DNA of 64,000 nucleotides from an uncultured Maribacter sp. (GTDB lineage Bacteria; Bacteroidota; Bacteroidia; Flavobacteriales; Flavobacteriaceae), in NCBI GenBank assembly GCA_947493885.1, contig CANLTE010000009.1, forward strand, positions 1 to 64,000, in the 5' to 3' direction. Of the stretch, positions 37,216-46,628 are shown in pieces. Each line of letters begins with the position of its first letter. The stretch's first letter is position 1. The position numbers and the translations under genes are program-made. The notes under the pieces were generated by a model that did not search any database, was not told the origin of the DNA, and worked only from the letters and a program-made list of their open reading frames with translations.

Positions 37216-37623
37216 TTAACTGGCTAATTTGGTAATAGACATTATATCCGCTTTTTTTATAGGCTTGTTGTTATACGTAATTTGGTGATGAGAACTATCT
37301 TTATAATGCACCCAATTATTATAGTCTGTTTCATCAATTGATGAGGTAACAACATTTATGCGAACTCTATCTTCAATAGGCAGATTTATAAATTCTTCTA
37401 AAAACTGCCATCCATCCATTATTGGCATATTAATATCTAGAAAAATCACCTGCGGTAAAGGGTCATTATTTTTAACCATCTCCTTTATGCCGTTAATGGC
37501 TAACTGACCATTACCATACGTATTAATTTCGTCGCAATCTATTGATGCTTTAAGCATTCTTTTAATACCGAAAACGGTAATTGGATCATCATCAATAATA
37601 CAAATTGAGTTAATTTTTTTCAT
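37216..37623 (-). CDS. Single-domain response regulator
   Basis: 135 residues, a stand-alone receiver (REC) without output domain. Acidic pocket DDD at 11-13, phospho-acceptor Asp63 (FLDINMP), switch Thr93/Ser94 and Lys120 (NKP). It would signal by protein contact. It overlaps the end of the adjacent PAS kinase by 14 bases and is its likely partner. Confidence 0.93.
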   Translation of the reverse strand: MKKINSICIIDDDPITVFGIKRMLKASIDCDEINTYGNGQLAINGIKEMVKNNDPLPQVIFLDINMPIMDGWQFLEEFINLPIEDRVRINVVTSSIDETDYNNWVHYKDSSHHQITYNNKPIKKADIMSITKLAS

Positions 37624-39454
37624 TAAAATATATTTTAAAGGAGGTTCCTTTGCCTACTTCACTCTCCACAGTTATTTTTCCATTCATAGACTCAACCTGA
37701 TTTTTAACAATGTACAGGCCAATTCCTTTAGCATTTTTGCGATTATGGAATGTTTTGTACATGCCAAATAGCTTATCGCCATATTTGTTTAAATCTAATC
37801 CAATACCATTGTCCTCAATACTTATTACGGTATAGTCGTCTAGCTTTTCGCTGTTGATAGTAATAATAGGATTTCGAGTAGGAAATTTATATTTAACGGC
37901 ATTAGTAATAAAGTTTGTTATGATATTGTCTGCGTACGCGGGAACCACATTAATGTCAACGTTTTTTTCTACGTTACTTACAATAGTTGCTTTGTTTTTA
38001 AGTAGTACCGCAGATAAATTTTGTTTCACCCTTTCTAAAGCTTGGGTAAAGTTTACCTTTTCGCTCTTTAGGTTGTTGGAGCTAATTGCAACAACATCGT
38101 TTAAATTATCCAGCGTATCCAATAGGTTATTAGAAGCATCAGTAAGCATGCCTATAATGTTTAGCTTTTCGGTTTCATCGTTTTCGTTAGAAAGAAAATC
38201 TAAAAGCATTGAAAAGTTAGCTGTATGCGATCTTAAGTTGTGCGAAACAATGTGTGCGAAATTTATGAGTTTTTTGTTTTGAAGCGAGGTAACATCAATT
38301 AAGTTTCTTAATTCTTCCTCTTTTCTTTTCATGTTGGTGATATCCAAGCTTAACCCAACTAATCCGTACGCAATTCCATCATCATCTATTAACGGAATTT
38401 TTGATGTTAAGAAAGTAGTGTCAGAGCCTGTTCTTTTAGGGTCTAGAATTTGTTTGTTTAGAATAGGCTTAAGCGTAGTTAGCACCGTTAGGTCATCTTT
38501 TCTATTTAATTCCGCACTTTCTTTTGGGTAATGATCAAAATCGCTTTGACCAATAACTTCTTCCGCTGAACTGGCACCTAAAAATTCGTAGGCAGCTTTA
38601 TTCACAAGTATTTTTCTAGAATCAAGATCTTTTAAATATACATGAACTGGAATATGATCAATTAAAGTTTTTAATAATTGTTCGCTTTCCTTTGTTTTGG
38701 CATTGGTAACCACTTGTTCGTTTATGTCTTGGAATGTTCCTACAAGACTTATTAACTTATCATTTTTGTATATAGGTTTGCCGGCTGCAATAACCCATTT
38801 TTCGTGACCTCTTCCGGTGATTATTTGTAGCTTTTCACACCATGGTTCACCATTTTGAACGGCCTCATAAATGACCATTGAAATGGTATTTCGGCTATGC
38901 CCTTCTTTGTAGAAATTAATACCACTTTCCAAAGTAGGCTCATAATTGTCTTCTACTTCATGAATAGCACGTGTCATTTCACACCATTTTACCTCATCGG
39001 TTAAAAGGTCTAATTCCCAACTCCCAATTTTAGCAATTTCAGATTTTTCTTTTAGTAGAAATTCCGTCTTTTCAAGACGTAACTCGGTTAAAATACTTTC
39101 TGTAATATCCTCAACTGTGGTAATTACGCCAATGATATTTTCATTATCATCATACCATGGAATGTTACTCCAATTAAACCATTTTTCATTTTTTTTGTTA
39201 ATAGTTACTCTTTGTACAATACTTACAGAAGGTTGAGCTTTTATACATTTTTTTAGCTCTGCTTCCCATTCCTCAGATACTGGGTTAAAAATGTCGTGAA
39301 TTGTTTTTCCAAAGACGCTATGGTCAAAGCTTAAAAGCTTTATCCATTTATCTGAAGCATGAACCACCTCCAACTTCAAATTTAAAAATGCAGTAGCTAC
39401 TGGTAATTGTTTTACCAAATAACTATTGATTGATAATTTGTTTTCCCTCAGCAT
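37610..39454 (-). CDS. Multi-PAS cytoplasmic sensor histidine kinase
   Basis: 614 residues, no signal peptide or membrane segment. Three PAS domains (about 15-125, 135-250, 260-380), a HisKA-like helix with His405 (AHIVSHNLRSHTANF, the HNLRxH variant common in Bacteroidetes) and an HATPase with N box NFITNAVKYK, DNGIGLD and NAKGIGLYIVKN. It is cytoplasmic and probably senses redox, light or a small ligand through its PAS domains. It overlaps the response regulator gene by 14 bases. Confidence 0.94.
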   Translation of the reverse strand: MLRENKLSINSYLVKQLPVATAFLNLKLEVVHASDKWIKLLSFDHSVFGKTIHDIFNPVSEEWEAELKKCIKAQPSVSIVQRVTINKKNEKWFNWSNIPWYDDNENIIGVITTVEDITESILTELRLEKTEFLLKEKSEIAKIGSWELDLLTDEVKWCEMTRAIHEVEDNYEPTLESGINFYKEGHSRNTISMVIYEAVQNGEPWCEKLQIITGRGHEKWVIAAGKPIYKNDKLISLVGTFQDINEQVVTNAKTKESEQLLKTLIDHIPVHVYLKDLDSRKILVNKAAYEFLGASSAEEVIGQSDFDHYPKESAELNRKDDLTVLTTLKPILNKQILDPKRTGSDTTFLTSKIPLIDDDGIAYGLVGLSLDITNMKRKEEELRNLIDVTSLQNKKLINFAHIVSHNLRSHTANFSMLLDFLSNENDETEKLNIIGMLTDASNNLLDTLDNLNDVVAISSNNLKSEKVNFTQALERVKQNLSAVLLKNKATIVSNVEKNVDINVVPAYADNIITNFITNAVKYKFPTRNPIITINSEKLDDYTVISIEDNGIGLDLNKYGDKLFGMYKTFHNRKNAKGIGLYIVKNQVESMNGKITVESEVGKGTSFKIYFNEKN

Positions 39455-39685
39455 TATGTTGTAATTTCTTACTAAATTAATACGATTTTACATTATATGA
39501 TAAGGTTTGTTGTGAACTAGCTTAAAGTAGTTGTGTTACTGTTAAAAAACAATGACAGTAAATAAAAACCTCCGAAAAAGAACGTTTTTTCTTACAAAAT
39601 TATTGTTGAATTGTTTTGTGGAATATAAATATTGGTCAAGTAAAATATCTTTAACGTACTTAAAAATACAGTAGTGGCGTGTTTT

Positions 39686-40141
39686 TTATTTGACCACTAC
39701 AGAGGGAGGAACCAAGCCGGTATAATCTCCTCCATTTCTAATAACATCTCTTACAATTGAAGAGCTAATGTAAGATTTTCCTGATGTTGTTAGTAGAAAC
39801 ACAGTTTCAATATTACTTAATTTACGATTGGTGTGGGCAATTGCTTTTTCAAATTCAAAGTCTCCAGAATTGCGCAATCCTCTTAAAATAAAATCAGCAT
39901 TTACTTCTTTACAAAAATCAACAGTAAGACCTTGGTAGGTTAATACTTTAATTTTAGGTTCATTTTTAAAAGCTTCTTTCATGAATTGCGTGCGCTCTTC
40001 TAAAGAAAACATATATTTTTTATCAGAATTAACACCTATTGCAATTATTATTTCGTCAAAAAGTGTAACCCCTCTTTCAATAATGTCGCAGTGACCTAAC
40101 GTTAAAGGATCAAAAGAACCTGGAAAAATAGCACGTCTCAT
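39686..40141 (-). CDS. coaD: Pantetheine-phosphate adenylyltransferase
   Basis: 151 residues, the penultimate enzyme of CoA synthesis (4'-phosphopantetheine + ATP). N-terminal PGSFDPLTLGHCDII is the nucleotidyltransferase motif, LRGLRNSGDFEFE binds the substrate, and FLLTTSGKSYISSS is the ATP segment. It is 34 bases downstream of ddl on the same strand. Confidence 0.97.
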   Translation of the reverse strand: MRRAIFPGSFDPLTLGHCDIIERGVTLFDEIIIAIGVNSDKKYMFSLEERTQFMKEAFKNEPKIKVLTYQGLTVDFCKEVNADFILRGLRNSGDFEFEKAIAHTNRKLSNIETVFLLTTSGKSYISSSIVRDVIRNGGDYTGLVPPSVVVK

Positions 40142-40175
40142 AAATGATTTTGGTAAAGATTAAAGTTACATAAAA

Positions 40176-41150
40176 TTATTTCAAAGCCTCTAAAATGGAA
40201 CTTTCAAATAATTGACTTAGCGAAATACCTGCTTTTTCCGCCTGCTGAGGTAAAATACTTTCTGTGGTTAAACCTGGAGTGGTGTTCATTTCTAACATAT
40301 AGGGTTCATCTCCAATGAAAATAAATTCGCTTCTGGAATATCCTTTCATTTTTAAAATCTCATAAGCCTTTTTTGCAACCTTAATAACATTTTCTTTTTG
40401 TTTCTTATTTAATCTTGCTGGAGTTATTTCCTGTGATTTACCTTTATATTTGGCCTCATAATCAAAAAAATCGTTTTCAGAAACAATTTCAGTTATTGGT
40501 AAAACTTTTGTTTCTCCCTGATAAGTAATAACCCCTACTGAAACCTCAGTACCGTTTAAAAAAGACTCAATTATAATTTCATCGTCTTCTTCATAAGCTT
40601 TCTTAATTGCCGATGCTAAATCCTCTTTTTTATGAACTTTAGTTATGCCGAAACTACTACCAGCCTTATTGGCTTTTACAAAACAAGGAAGCTTTACTTT
40701 ATGTATAATTTCATCTTCGTTAATTTCATCACCTAAATTAAGATAATACGAGGTTGCAGATTTAATTCCGTAAGGTTCTAAAACACTAAGAAGGTCTCTT
40801 TTATTAAAAGTGATTGCCGATTGGTAATAGTTGCACGAAGTTTGCGGAAGTTTTAAAAGTTCAAAATATGCTTGCATTAAACCATCCTCACCAGGTGAAC
40901 CATGTATAGCATTAAAAACACAATCAAAGGTGATTATAGTGTTATTAATATTAATAGAAAAGTCGTTTTTATTTACAGGAAATTCGTTGTTATTAGTATC
41001 TACATATACCCATTTTTCCTTTAAAATATGAATACGGTAAGCATCAAATTTATCTTTATTCAAATATTCAAAAACCACATTTCCACTTTTCAATGATATT
41101 TTATATTCACTGGAGTAGCCTCCCATAATTATTGCTACTTTTTTTTTCAT
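40176..41150 (-). CDS. ddl: D-alanine--D-alanine ligase
   Basis: 324 residues, ATP-grasp. Joins D-Ala to D-Ala for peptidoglycan. Conserved N-terminal GGYSSEYKISLKSG, FNAIHGSPGEDG, the Lys of FVKANKAGSSFG for ATP binding, and the C-terminal YMLEMNTTPGLT with the metal-binding glutamate and asparagine. It probably forms a unit with coaD, and diverges from the PASTA gene. Confidence 0.97.
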   Translation of the reverse strand: MKKKVAIIMGGYSSEYKISLKSGNVVFEYLNKDKFDAYRIHILKEKWVYVDTNNNEFPVNKNDFSININNTIITFDCVFNAIHGSPGEDGLMQAYFELLKLPQTSCNYYQSAITFNKRDLLSVLEPYGIKSATSYYLNLGDEINEDEIIHKVKLPCFVKANKAGSSFGITKVHKKEDLASAIKKAYEEDDEIIIESFLNGTEVSVGVITYQGETKVLPITEIVSENDFFDYEAKYKGKSQEITPARLNKKQKENVIKVAKKAYEILKMKGYSRSEFIFIGDEPYMLEMNTTPGLTTESILPQQAEKAGISLSQLFESSILEALK

Positions 41151-41231
41151 GTAATCTAATTATTTGAATTTTTGAATAAATGTTTAACAAAGATCAATAA
41201 TTCAAAGTAAAGAAAAAAGCATACGGTTTCC

Positions 41232-41239
41232 TATATTTG
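41232..41239 (+). promoter_or_regulatory. Putative -7 element of the PASTA-protein gene (TATATTTG)
   Basis: Perfect TAnnTTTG on the plus strand, 19 bases before ATG 41258, implying a leader of about 12 bases. It rules out the TTG start at 41237 that a longer frame would use. No clear -33. Confidence 0.55.
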
Positions 41240-41257
41240 TCTGGTCAATTCAATTCA

Positions 41258-41845
41258 ATGAGAAATTTTTTCAACTTTTTAAGGAGTAAGTCGCTTTTAA
41301 TTCAAATAGGTTTAGCGTTAGTATTTATTATAGTTTTAGTTTTTGTGATGCTTAATTGGTTAAAATCTACTACAAATCATGGAGAGTTTGTTGAAGTGCC
41401 TGATTTTTCAAAAATGTCTGTTGCAGAGATGAGGTCTACTATAGACCAAGCTGGACTTAGATATGAAGTTTTAGATTCTGCAAACTACAATCCTGGTTAT
41501 CCAAGATTTTCTATTCTGGATCAAAATCCTCCAGCTGGTAATAAGGTAAAGCAAAACAGGAAAATATATTTTACCGTAAACCCTTCTGGATATAAAAAAG
41601 TTACTGTTCCAAATATTATTCAGGTAACACAGCGGAATGCAACCTCCATGCTTAGAGCTGTTGGCTTAGAAGTAAAAAAAGTGACTTATATTAATGAGCT
41701 AGGGGAAGATATGGTGTACCGAATTCGGTATAAGGGTAAAGCTATAAAACCTGGAATAAAGTTGCCAAAAACTTCTAAAATTGAATTAGTTTGTGGCAAC
41801 GGAAAGCGATCTGGAGATTCTTCAGCTAATTCAGATTCACAATAA
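41258..41845 (+). CDS. PASTA domain membrane protein
   Basis: 195 residues from ATG 41258. One N-terminal membrane helix (about 10-38) then two PASTA-like repeats: one from FVEVPDFSKMSV (about 48-118, with LDQNPPAG) and one from KVTVPNIIQVTQ (about 120-185). PASTA domains bind peptidoglycan fragments or act as beta-rich spacers; here there is no kinase domain. The neighbours (ddl, RluD-type synthase) match the conserved flavobacterial arrangement. It is 3 bases upstream of the pseudouridine synthase gene. Confidence 0.9.
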   Translation: MRNFFNFLRSKSLLIQIGLALVFIIVLVFVMLNWLKSTTNHGEFVEVPDFSKMSVAEMRSTIDQAGLRYEVLDSANYNPGYPRFSILDQNPPAGNKVKQNRKIYFTVNPSGYKKVTVPNIIQVTQRNATSMLRAVGLEVKKVTYINELGEDMVYRIRYKGKAIKPGIKLPKTSKIELVCGNGKRSGDSSANSDSQ

Positions 41846-41848
41846 TTT

Positions 41849-42877
41849 ATGTTTCCTTTAGAAGAAGGTCCAGAGCCTAGCGATAATGAGCTTTACGAGC
41901 ATCATAAAATAATAGCATCAAAAGGTCAAGAACCTTTACGTGTAGATAAATTTTTAATGAATTTTATTGAGAATGCTACCCGTAATAAAATACAGCAAGC
42001 AGCTAAAAACGGTAATATTGAAGTTAATGGGACAGTTGTAAAACAGAATTATAAGGTAAAGGCAGATGATGAGGTAAGAGTACTTTTTGAACACCCTCCA
42101 CATGAGTATTTGTTGGTTCCAGAAGATATTCCCTTAGATGTTGTTTATGAGGATGATGTATTATTGGTGGTTAATAAACCAGCAGGTATGGTAGTGCATC
42201 CAGGACACGGAAATTATTCTGGAACGCTAATTAATGCACTATTACATCATACCAAAAATTTGCCTACAAATAGTAATGAGCGACCTGGTTTGGTGCATAG
42301 AATAGATAAAGATACCTCTGGTTTATTAGTAGTTGCTAAAACCGAAGAGGCAATGACGCATTTATCAAAGCAATTTTTTGATAAAACTTCTGAAAGAGAA
42401 TATGTGGCCTTAGTTTGGGGTAATGTGGAAGCTGAAGAAGGAACCATTGAAGGTCATGTGGGTCGTCATCCTAAAAACCGATTAGAAATGCATGTTTTTC
42501 CGGAAGGAGAGCAAGGTAAAGAGGCAGTTACACATTATAAAGTAATAGAAAGGTTGGGATATGTTACGCTGGTTTCTTGTAAATTGGAGACAGGGAGAAC
42601 ACATCAAATTAGAGTGCATATGAAACATATTGGGCATACACTTTTTAATGATGAGCGTTATGGCGGCGAAAAAATATTAAAAGGAACAACTTTTACAAAG
42701 TATAAGCAATTTGTAGATAATGCTTTTAAAATTTTACCAAGACAGGCTTTACATGCAAAAACCTTAGGATTTGTTCATCCAGTGACAGGGGAAATAATGC
42801 GCTTTGATTCTGAAATACCTGAAGATATTGCTAGTTGTATTGCTAAATGGAAACAATACGCACAGCACAGCCAGTAG
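41849..42877 (+). CDS. RluA/RluD-family 23S rRNA pseudouridine synthase
   Basis: 342 residues. N-terminal S4 domain (about 30-95, LRVDKFLMNF) and a pseudouridine synthase domain with catalytic Asp153 in HRIDKDTSGLL. Further motifs LVSCKLETGRTHQIRVH and FNDERYGG are standard. It is expected to act on large-subunit rRNA, by analogy to RluD at the 1911-1917 positions. ATG 41849 starts 3 bases after the PASTA stop, so the two are coupled. Confidence 0.95.
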   Translation: MFPLEEGPEPSDNELYEHHKIIASKGQEPLRVDKFLMNFIENATRNKIQQAAKNGNIEVNGTVVKQNYKVKADDEVRVLFEHPPHEYLLVPEDIPLDVVYEDDVLLVVNKPAGMVVHPGHGNYSGTLINALLHHTKNLPTNSNERPGLVHRIDKDTSGLLVVAKTEEAMTHLSKQFFDKTSEREYVALVWGNVEAEEGTIEGHVGRHPKNRLEMHVFPEGEQGKEAVTHYKVIERLGYVTLVSCKLETGRTHQIRVHMKHIGHTLFNDERYGGEKILKGTTFTKYKQFVDNAFKILPRQALHAKTLGFVHPVTGEIMRFDSEIPEDIASCIAKWKQYAQHSQ

Positions 42878-42978
42878 TATAAGCTTTGTCAATTGTTATA
42901 TTGAAAAGACCTTTTTATTTTGCTAGGATTTATTCCTAAACCTGTTTACTTTTAAATTGTCAATAAAAATTAAGTGAG

Positions 42979-43740
42979 ATGAAAATTGTAATTTCTCCAG
43001 CCAAATCTTTAGATTTTGATAGTGCTCTTCCTACATCAAAATATACACAAGCTAGCTTTTTAGCACAATCAGAAAAACTAAATAAAGTTCTGGTAAAGAA
43101 AAAGCCAAAGGCCTTATCAGATCTTATGGGAATTTCAGATAAGCTGGCGCAATTAAACTGGGAAAGAAATCAAAATTTCAACCTTCCTTTTACACCAGAA
43201 AATGCACGACCTGCGGTGTATGCTTTTAACGGTGACGTATATCAGGGTTTAGATGCCTATTCTATTAAAGATGAAAAGTTGGAGCAACTACAAGATTCCC
43301 TTCGAATTTTATCTGGTCTATATGGTATTTTAAAACCTTTAGATTTAATTCAGCCATATCGCTTAGAAATGGGGACTCAACTTAAAATTGGGCGGAAGAA
43401 AAACTTATATGAGTTTTGGAAAAAAGAACTCACGGAGCACATGAATAATGAGTTGGAAGAAGGAGAGCTTTTTGTGAACCTTGCGAGCAATGAGTATTTT
43501 GGAGCAATAGATGAAAAAAAACTAAAAACAGAAGTCATTACACCAATTTTTAAAGATTGGAAAAACGATAAACTAAAGGTAGTGAGCTTCTTTGCAAAAA
43601 AAGCAAGAGGTTCTATGGTGCGCTACATTGTGGATAACAATGCTAAAACTATTGAAGATATCAAAGGTTTTAATTTAGACGATTATCAATATAGTAAAGA
43701 GCATACCTTAAAGGAAAATCAACCTGTGTTTGTACGTTAA
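42979..43740 (+). CDS. yaaA: Peroxide stress protein YaaA (DUF328)
   Basis: 253 residues. The full family pattern is seen: [14 protein letters not shown] at the start, [15 protein letters not shown] near 75-90, [20 protein letters not shown] near 110-130, NLASNEYF near 167 and a [16 protein letters not shown] tail. E. coli YaaA lowers intracellular free iron during peroxide stress and binds DNA. It is 101 bases after the RluD-type gene. Confidence 0.95.
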   Translation: MKIVISPAKSLDFDSALPTSKYTQASFLAQSEKLNKVLVKKKPKALSDLMGISDKLAQLNWERNQNFNLPFTPENARPAVYAFNGDVYQGLDAYSIKDEKLEQLQDSLRILSGLYGILKPLDLIQPYRLEMGTQLKIGRKKNLYEFWKKELTEHMNNELEEGELFVNLASNEYFGAIDEKKLKTEVITPIFKDWKNDKLKVVSFFAKKARGSMVRYIVDNNAKTIEDIKGFNLDDYQYSKEHTLKENQPVFVR

Positions 43741-43755
43741 CAGTAATCAGCTACT

Positions 43756-44124
43756 ATGAAAAAGGTTTTTGCACTATCATTTCTTGTGTTGTTTTTTACC
43801 TTAAGTTGTACAGATCGTGATGACGAAGTAGGGCAAGCCAACATACGCATTAAAAATGTGAGTAATGTAACTTATGATAGTGTTCAAGTAGGTAGTAGCG
43901 AAAACGTGCATTCAAATGTTTCTGCAGGTGATTATTCAGATTATATAGCTTATGAAACGGCCTATAGATATGCGTATATAAAAATAGATATTGCAACGGA
44001 ATCCTATGTTTTGCAGCCTATTGATTTTGTTGGAGAAACTCCTTTAGGTCCAGGCTTTTATACTTACGAATTAAATTATCTAGAAGGAACGGGTCAAGCT
44101 TCCTTAAACTTTGTTGTGGATTAA
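43756..44124 (+). CDS. Putative lipoprotein
   Basis: 122 residues. Signal peptide ending in a lipobox (LFFTLSC) then TDRDDE, the acidic stretch typical of Bacteroidetes lipoproteins. The rest is a small beta-rich domain with no motif I recognise. It lies 15 bases after yaaA and may be cotranscribed with it. Function unknown. Confidence 0.72.
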   Translation: MKKVFALSFLVLFFTLSCTDRDDEVGQANIRIKNVSNVTYDSVQVGSSENVHSNVSAGDYSDYIAYETAYRYAYIKIDIATESYVLQPIDFVGETPLGPGFYTYELNYLEGTGQASLNFVVD

Positions 44125-44161
44125 TTTTTTTGTCAGGCAACCATATTCTTTTTTAAAGCGT

Positions 44162-44192
44162 CTATCCTAATAACAATACTTATTTAGGATAG
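44162..44192. promoter_or_regulatory. Inverted repeat directly upstream of the DUF6326 gene
   Basis: CTATCCTAA (44162-44170) and its exact reverse complement TTAGGATAG (44184-44192) are separated by 13 bases and end 2 bases before the ATG at 44195. The symmetry and position suggest either an operator (for example for the WYL regulator two genes on) or an RNA hairpin over the start. Confidence 0.55.
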
Positions 44193-44194
44193 TT

Positions 44195-44608
44195 ATGTTG
44201 GAAAATCTACAAGTAAATGTAAAAATTAAACTGTCTGTCTTATGGTCCGCAGTTATGTTTTGCTATGTATATGGTGATTATTTTGAACTGTATACTCCAG
44301 ACAAGGTTGAAGGTCTTTTAAAAGGGGTTAATATGCTAGATACGCCATTTAAATTGTTTTCTGCAGCTGTAGTTATGGCTATCCCAGCGTTTATGATTTT
44401 CTTATCCATATTACTAAAACCAAAAATTAGCAGATGGCTTAATATTGTTTTCGGAACACTTTTTACGTTCATGATGCTGTACATCATTTATAGTTCTTTA
44501 ACTTCTTGGTATGCGTTTTATGTGTTTTTGGCAGTTGTAGAAAGTTTTATCACCGCTTTAATTGTTTGGTACGCGGTTATGTGGCCAAAAGTAGTTCGCA
44601 AGCAATAG
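44195..44608 (+). CDS. DUF6326-type membrane protein
   Basis: 137 residues, four membrane segments (about 10-28, 48-68, 78-97, 105-127). An N-terminal KLSVLWSAVMFCYVYGDYFELY pattern marks the DUF6326 family. Function unknown. It opens a short accessory run with the DUF4386 protein, a WYL regulator and a GyrI-like protein, all on the plus strand, and an inverted repeat precedes its ATG. Confidence 0.8.
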   Translation: MLENLQVNVKIKLSVLWSAVMFCYVYGDYFELYTPDKVEGLLKGVNMLDTPFKLFSAAVVMAIPAFMIFLSILLKPKISRWLNIVFGTLFTFMMLYIIYSSLTSWYAFYVFLAVVESFITALIVWYAVMWPKVVRKQ

Positions 44609-44630
44609 TATAATTAAAATATCAAAAGCC

Positions 44631-45332
44631 ATGAAATCAATAAATAAAACAGCCAGAATAGCAGGAGTACTTTATCTAGTATTGGTAGTATTCGGAATTT
44701 TAAATCTCCTGTATATCCCTTCAAAATTAATAGTTTGGGATGATGAGACACAAACGTTACAGAATATTATAGATTCTGAAATGTTGTTTAGACTGGGTGT
44801 TGTATGTGGAGTTATAACTTTTTTATCGTTTATAGCACTTGTATTGGTTTTGTATAAGCTGTTATATAAAGTAAATAAAAACCATGCGATATTTATGGCG
44901 GTTTTTGCGCTAGTAAGTGTGCCTATTTCATTTGTAAATATTTTAAGTAAATTTTCTGTACTCACATTAATAGAACACACTGGTTTATTACATGGTGGGG
45001 ACTTGGAGTTAGAAAAGGAGGTTATGTTACAGCTTCATGCCTACAATAACGGGATAGAGCTTTCTCAAATATTTTGGGGCTTGTGGTTGTTGCCCTTTGG
45101 CTATTTGGTGTTTAAATCTGAGTTTTTGCCTAAAATTTTAGGGATATTTTTAATGTTAGGATGTTTTGGATACTTAATTACTTTTTTTGGGAATTTTTTA
45201 TCCCCAGATTTTTATAAAACAACTTTTGCAACTATAGCGGGGTTACCAGCTTCAATAGGAGAATTGGGTACATGTTTGTGGTTGATAATTATGGGTACCA
45301 GACCGTTAAAATTTAAAAAAATTCAACTGTAG
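44631..45332 (+). CDS. DUF4386 domain membrane protein
   Basis: 233 residues, about six membrane segments. The family pattern KTARIAGVLYLVLVVFGI at the start and LPASIGELGTCLWLIIMG near the C-terminus are visible. DUF4386 proteins are integral membrane proteins of unknown function. It lies 22 bases after the DUF6326 gene and 49 before the WYL regulator, so the three probably share regulation. Confidence 0.88.
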   Translation: MKSINKTARIAGVLYLVLVVFGILNLLYIPSKLIVWDDETQTLQNIIDSEMLFRLGVVCGVITFLSFIALVLVLYKLLYKVNKNHAIFMAVFALVSVPISFVNILSKFSVLTLIEHTGLLHGGDLELEKEVMLQLHAYNNGIELSQIFWGLWLLPFGYLVFKSEFLPKILGIFLMLGCFGYLITFFGNFLSPDFYKTTFATIAGLPASIGELGTCLWLIIMGTRPLKFKKIQL

Positions 45333-45381
45333 TTAATTTAGCTTTTGTACTTTTCATAAGGCTTTGTAAAGAAGAATCTTA

Positions 45382-46092
45382 ATGGAAAAAGAAAAACCCA
45401 GATTAGCTAGGTTAACAGCAATATTAACACAATTACAATCTAAGCGAATTGTTACAGCAAGAGATATTGCTGAAAAACATGATGTAAGCATTAGAACTGT
45501 ATATAGAGATATTCGTACGTTAGAAAAGTCTGGAATTCCTATTGTGACGGAAGAAGGTAAAGGGTATTCTATGATGGAGGGATATAAAATTCCACCTGTA
45601 ATGTTTACCGAGGAGGAGGCAAATGCGTTAATTACTGCCGAGCAAATTATTAACCGCAATAAAGACAAATCGCTTACCAATTATTATTCCAGTGCTATTG
45701 AAAAAATTAAATCTGTTTTAAAATATTCTCAGAAAGATAAAACCGAATTATTGTCGGAGAGGCTTGTTGTAAGAGCTAATTTTGAAAATGTGCAAACAAG
45801 CGATTATCTCATTCAAATACAAATGGCAATAACAAGTTTTCAGGTTTTACATATAGATTATCACTCTTTAAAAAAAGTGGATACACAAAGAAAAATTGAG
45901 CCTTTTGCTTTGTTGCATACGCAAGAAAATTGGACACTTGTTGCTTTTTGTAGATTACGAAATGAATTTAGATTGTTTAGGTTAGATTGTATACAGAAAT
46001 TAAAACAAACCCAAACCACTTTTGAACCCCATAATATAACACTTCAAGAGTTTTTTGAAGAAGAAAGAAAAAAATGGGAAACTTACCCCTGA
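45382..46092 (+). CDS. WYL-domain transcriptional regulator (YafY-like)
   Basis: 236 residues. N-terminal HTH (about 5-55: LTAILTQLQSKRIVTARDIA and then SIRTVYRDIRTLEKSGIPI), followed by a helical linker and a WYL-type ligand-binding domain (about 130-210: LHIDYHSLKKVDTQRKIEPF and WTLVAFCRLRNEFRLFR). Such regulators respond to small ligands or nucleic acids. It ends at a 16-base imperfect palindrome upstream of the GyrI-like gene. Confidence 0.9.
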   Translation: MEKEKPRLARLTAILTQLQSKRIVTARDIAEKHDVSIRTVYRDIRTLEKSGIPIVTEEGKGYSMMEGYKIPPVMFTEEEANALITAEQIINRNKDKSLTNYYSSAIEKIKSVLKYSQKDKTELLSERLVVRANFENVQTSDYLIQIQMAITSFQVLHIDYHSLKKVDTQRKIEPFALLHTQENWTLVAFCRLRNEFRLFRLDCIQKLKQTQTTFEPHNITLQEFFEEERKKWETYP

Positions 46093-46105
46093 CAACTAGT
46101 TGACA
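46090..46105. promoter_or_regulatory. Imperfect 16-base palindrome between the WYL regulator and GyrI-like genes
   Basis: TGACAACTAGTTGACA: CAACTAGTTG (46093-46102) is a perfect 10-base palindrome, extended by a further G-C and T-A pair across one mismatch. It overlaps the WYL stop codon, 40 bases before the GyrI-like ATG. A candidate operator; no footprint evidence. Confidence 0.45.
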
Positions 46106-46144
46106 TAAACCCAATATACATTTACCGTATCAAAAATTTAAAAT

Positions 46145-46603
46145 ATGGAAAAAGTAAGTATTACGCCTTTTAAGGTAATTGGGATTACCATTAGAACAAC
46201 AAATGAAAATCAGCAAGGAGCCAAAGATATACCGGCCCTTTGGGATAGGTTTATGTCTGAGAACATAGTAAGCAAAATTCCAAATAGATTAGAGGATGCT
46301 GTACTATCCATTTACACGAATTACGAAAGCGATTATACCAAACCTTATGACACAATTTTGGGGTGTAAAGTAAGTACGTTAGATGAAATCCCAGAAGGGA
46401 TGATTGGCGCGTCATTTGATGGGGGAGAATATGAAAAATTTGTATCCAAAGGAGATTTACATAAAAATGTAGTTTACGATACCTGGGTAGAGATTTGGAA
46501 CACAGATTTGAATAGGGCTTATACTGCTGATTTTGAAGTGTACGGAGAAAAATCTATGGATGCTAAAAACGCTGAGGTTGATATTTTAATAGCAGTAAAG
46601 TAA
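46145..46603 (+). CDS. GyrI-like small-molecule-binding domain protein
   Basis: 152 residues, the effector-binding fold (AraC_E_bind/GyrI-like, SOUL-related). Typical segments: FKVIGITIRTTNENQ, IPALWDRFM, a YTNYESDY strand, the conserved aromatic pair near GGEYEKFVSKG, then TWVEIWNTDLNRAY and ADFEVYGE. It probably binds a small hydrophobic compound or drug. It lies 52 bases after the WYL regulator and ends in a strong terminator. Confidence 0.9.
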   Translation: MEKVSITPFKVIGITIRTTNENQQGAKDIPALWDRFMSENIVSKIPNRLEDAVLSIYTNYESDYTKPYDTILGCKVSTLDEIPEGMIGASFDGGEYEKFVSKGDLHKNVVYDTWVEIWNTDLNRAYTADFEVYGEKSMDAKNAEVDILIAVK

Positions 46604-46628
46604 ATAAACTCTTTTAAAATCTAATGTT

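Noticed and set aside
37854..38282. 142-residue frame antisense to the PAS histidine kinase
   Set aside because: It is Ser/Leu/Phe-rich as expected from reading the complement of a Lys/Asn/Asp-rich gene, with no family resemblance.
39580..39600. Possible terminator hairpin (AAAAAGAACGTTTTTTCTT) upstream of the PAS kinase
   Set aside because: The arms do not pair properly; it is only a run of A and T on either side.
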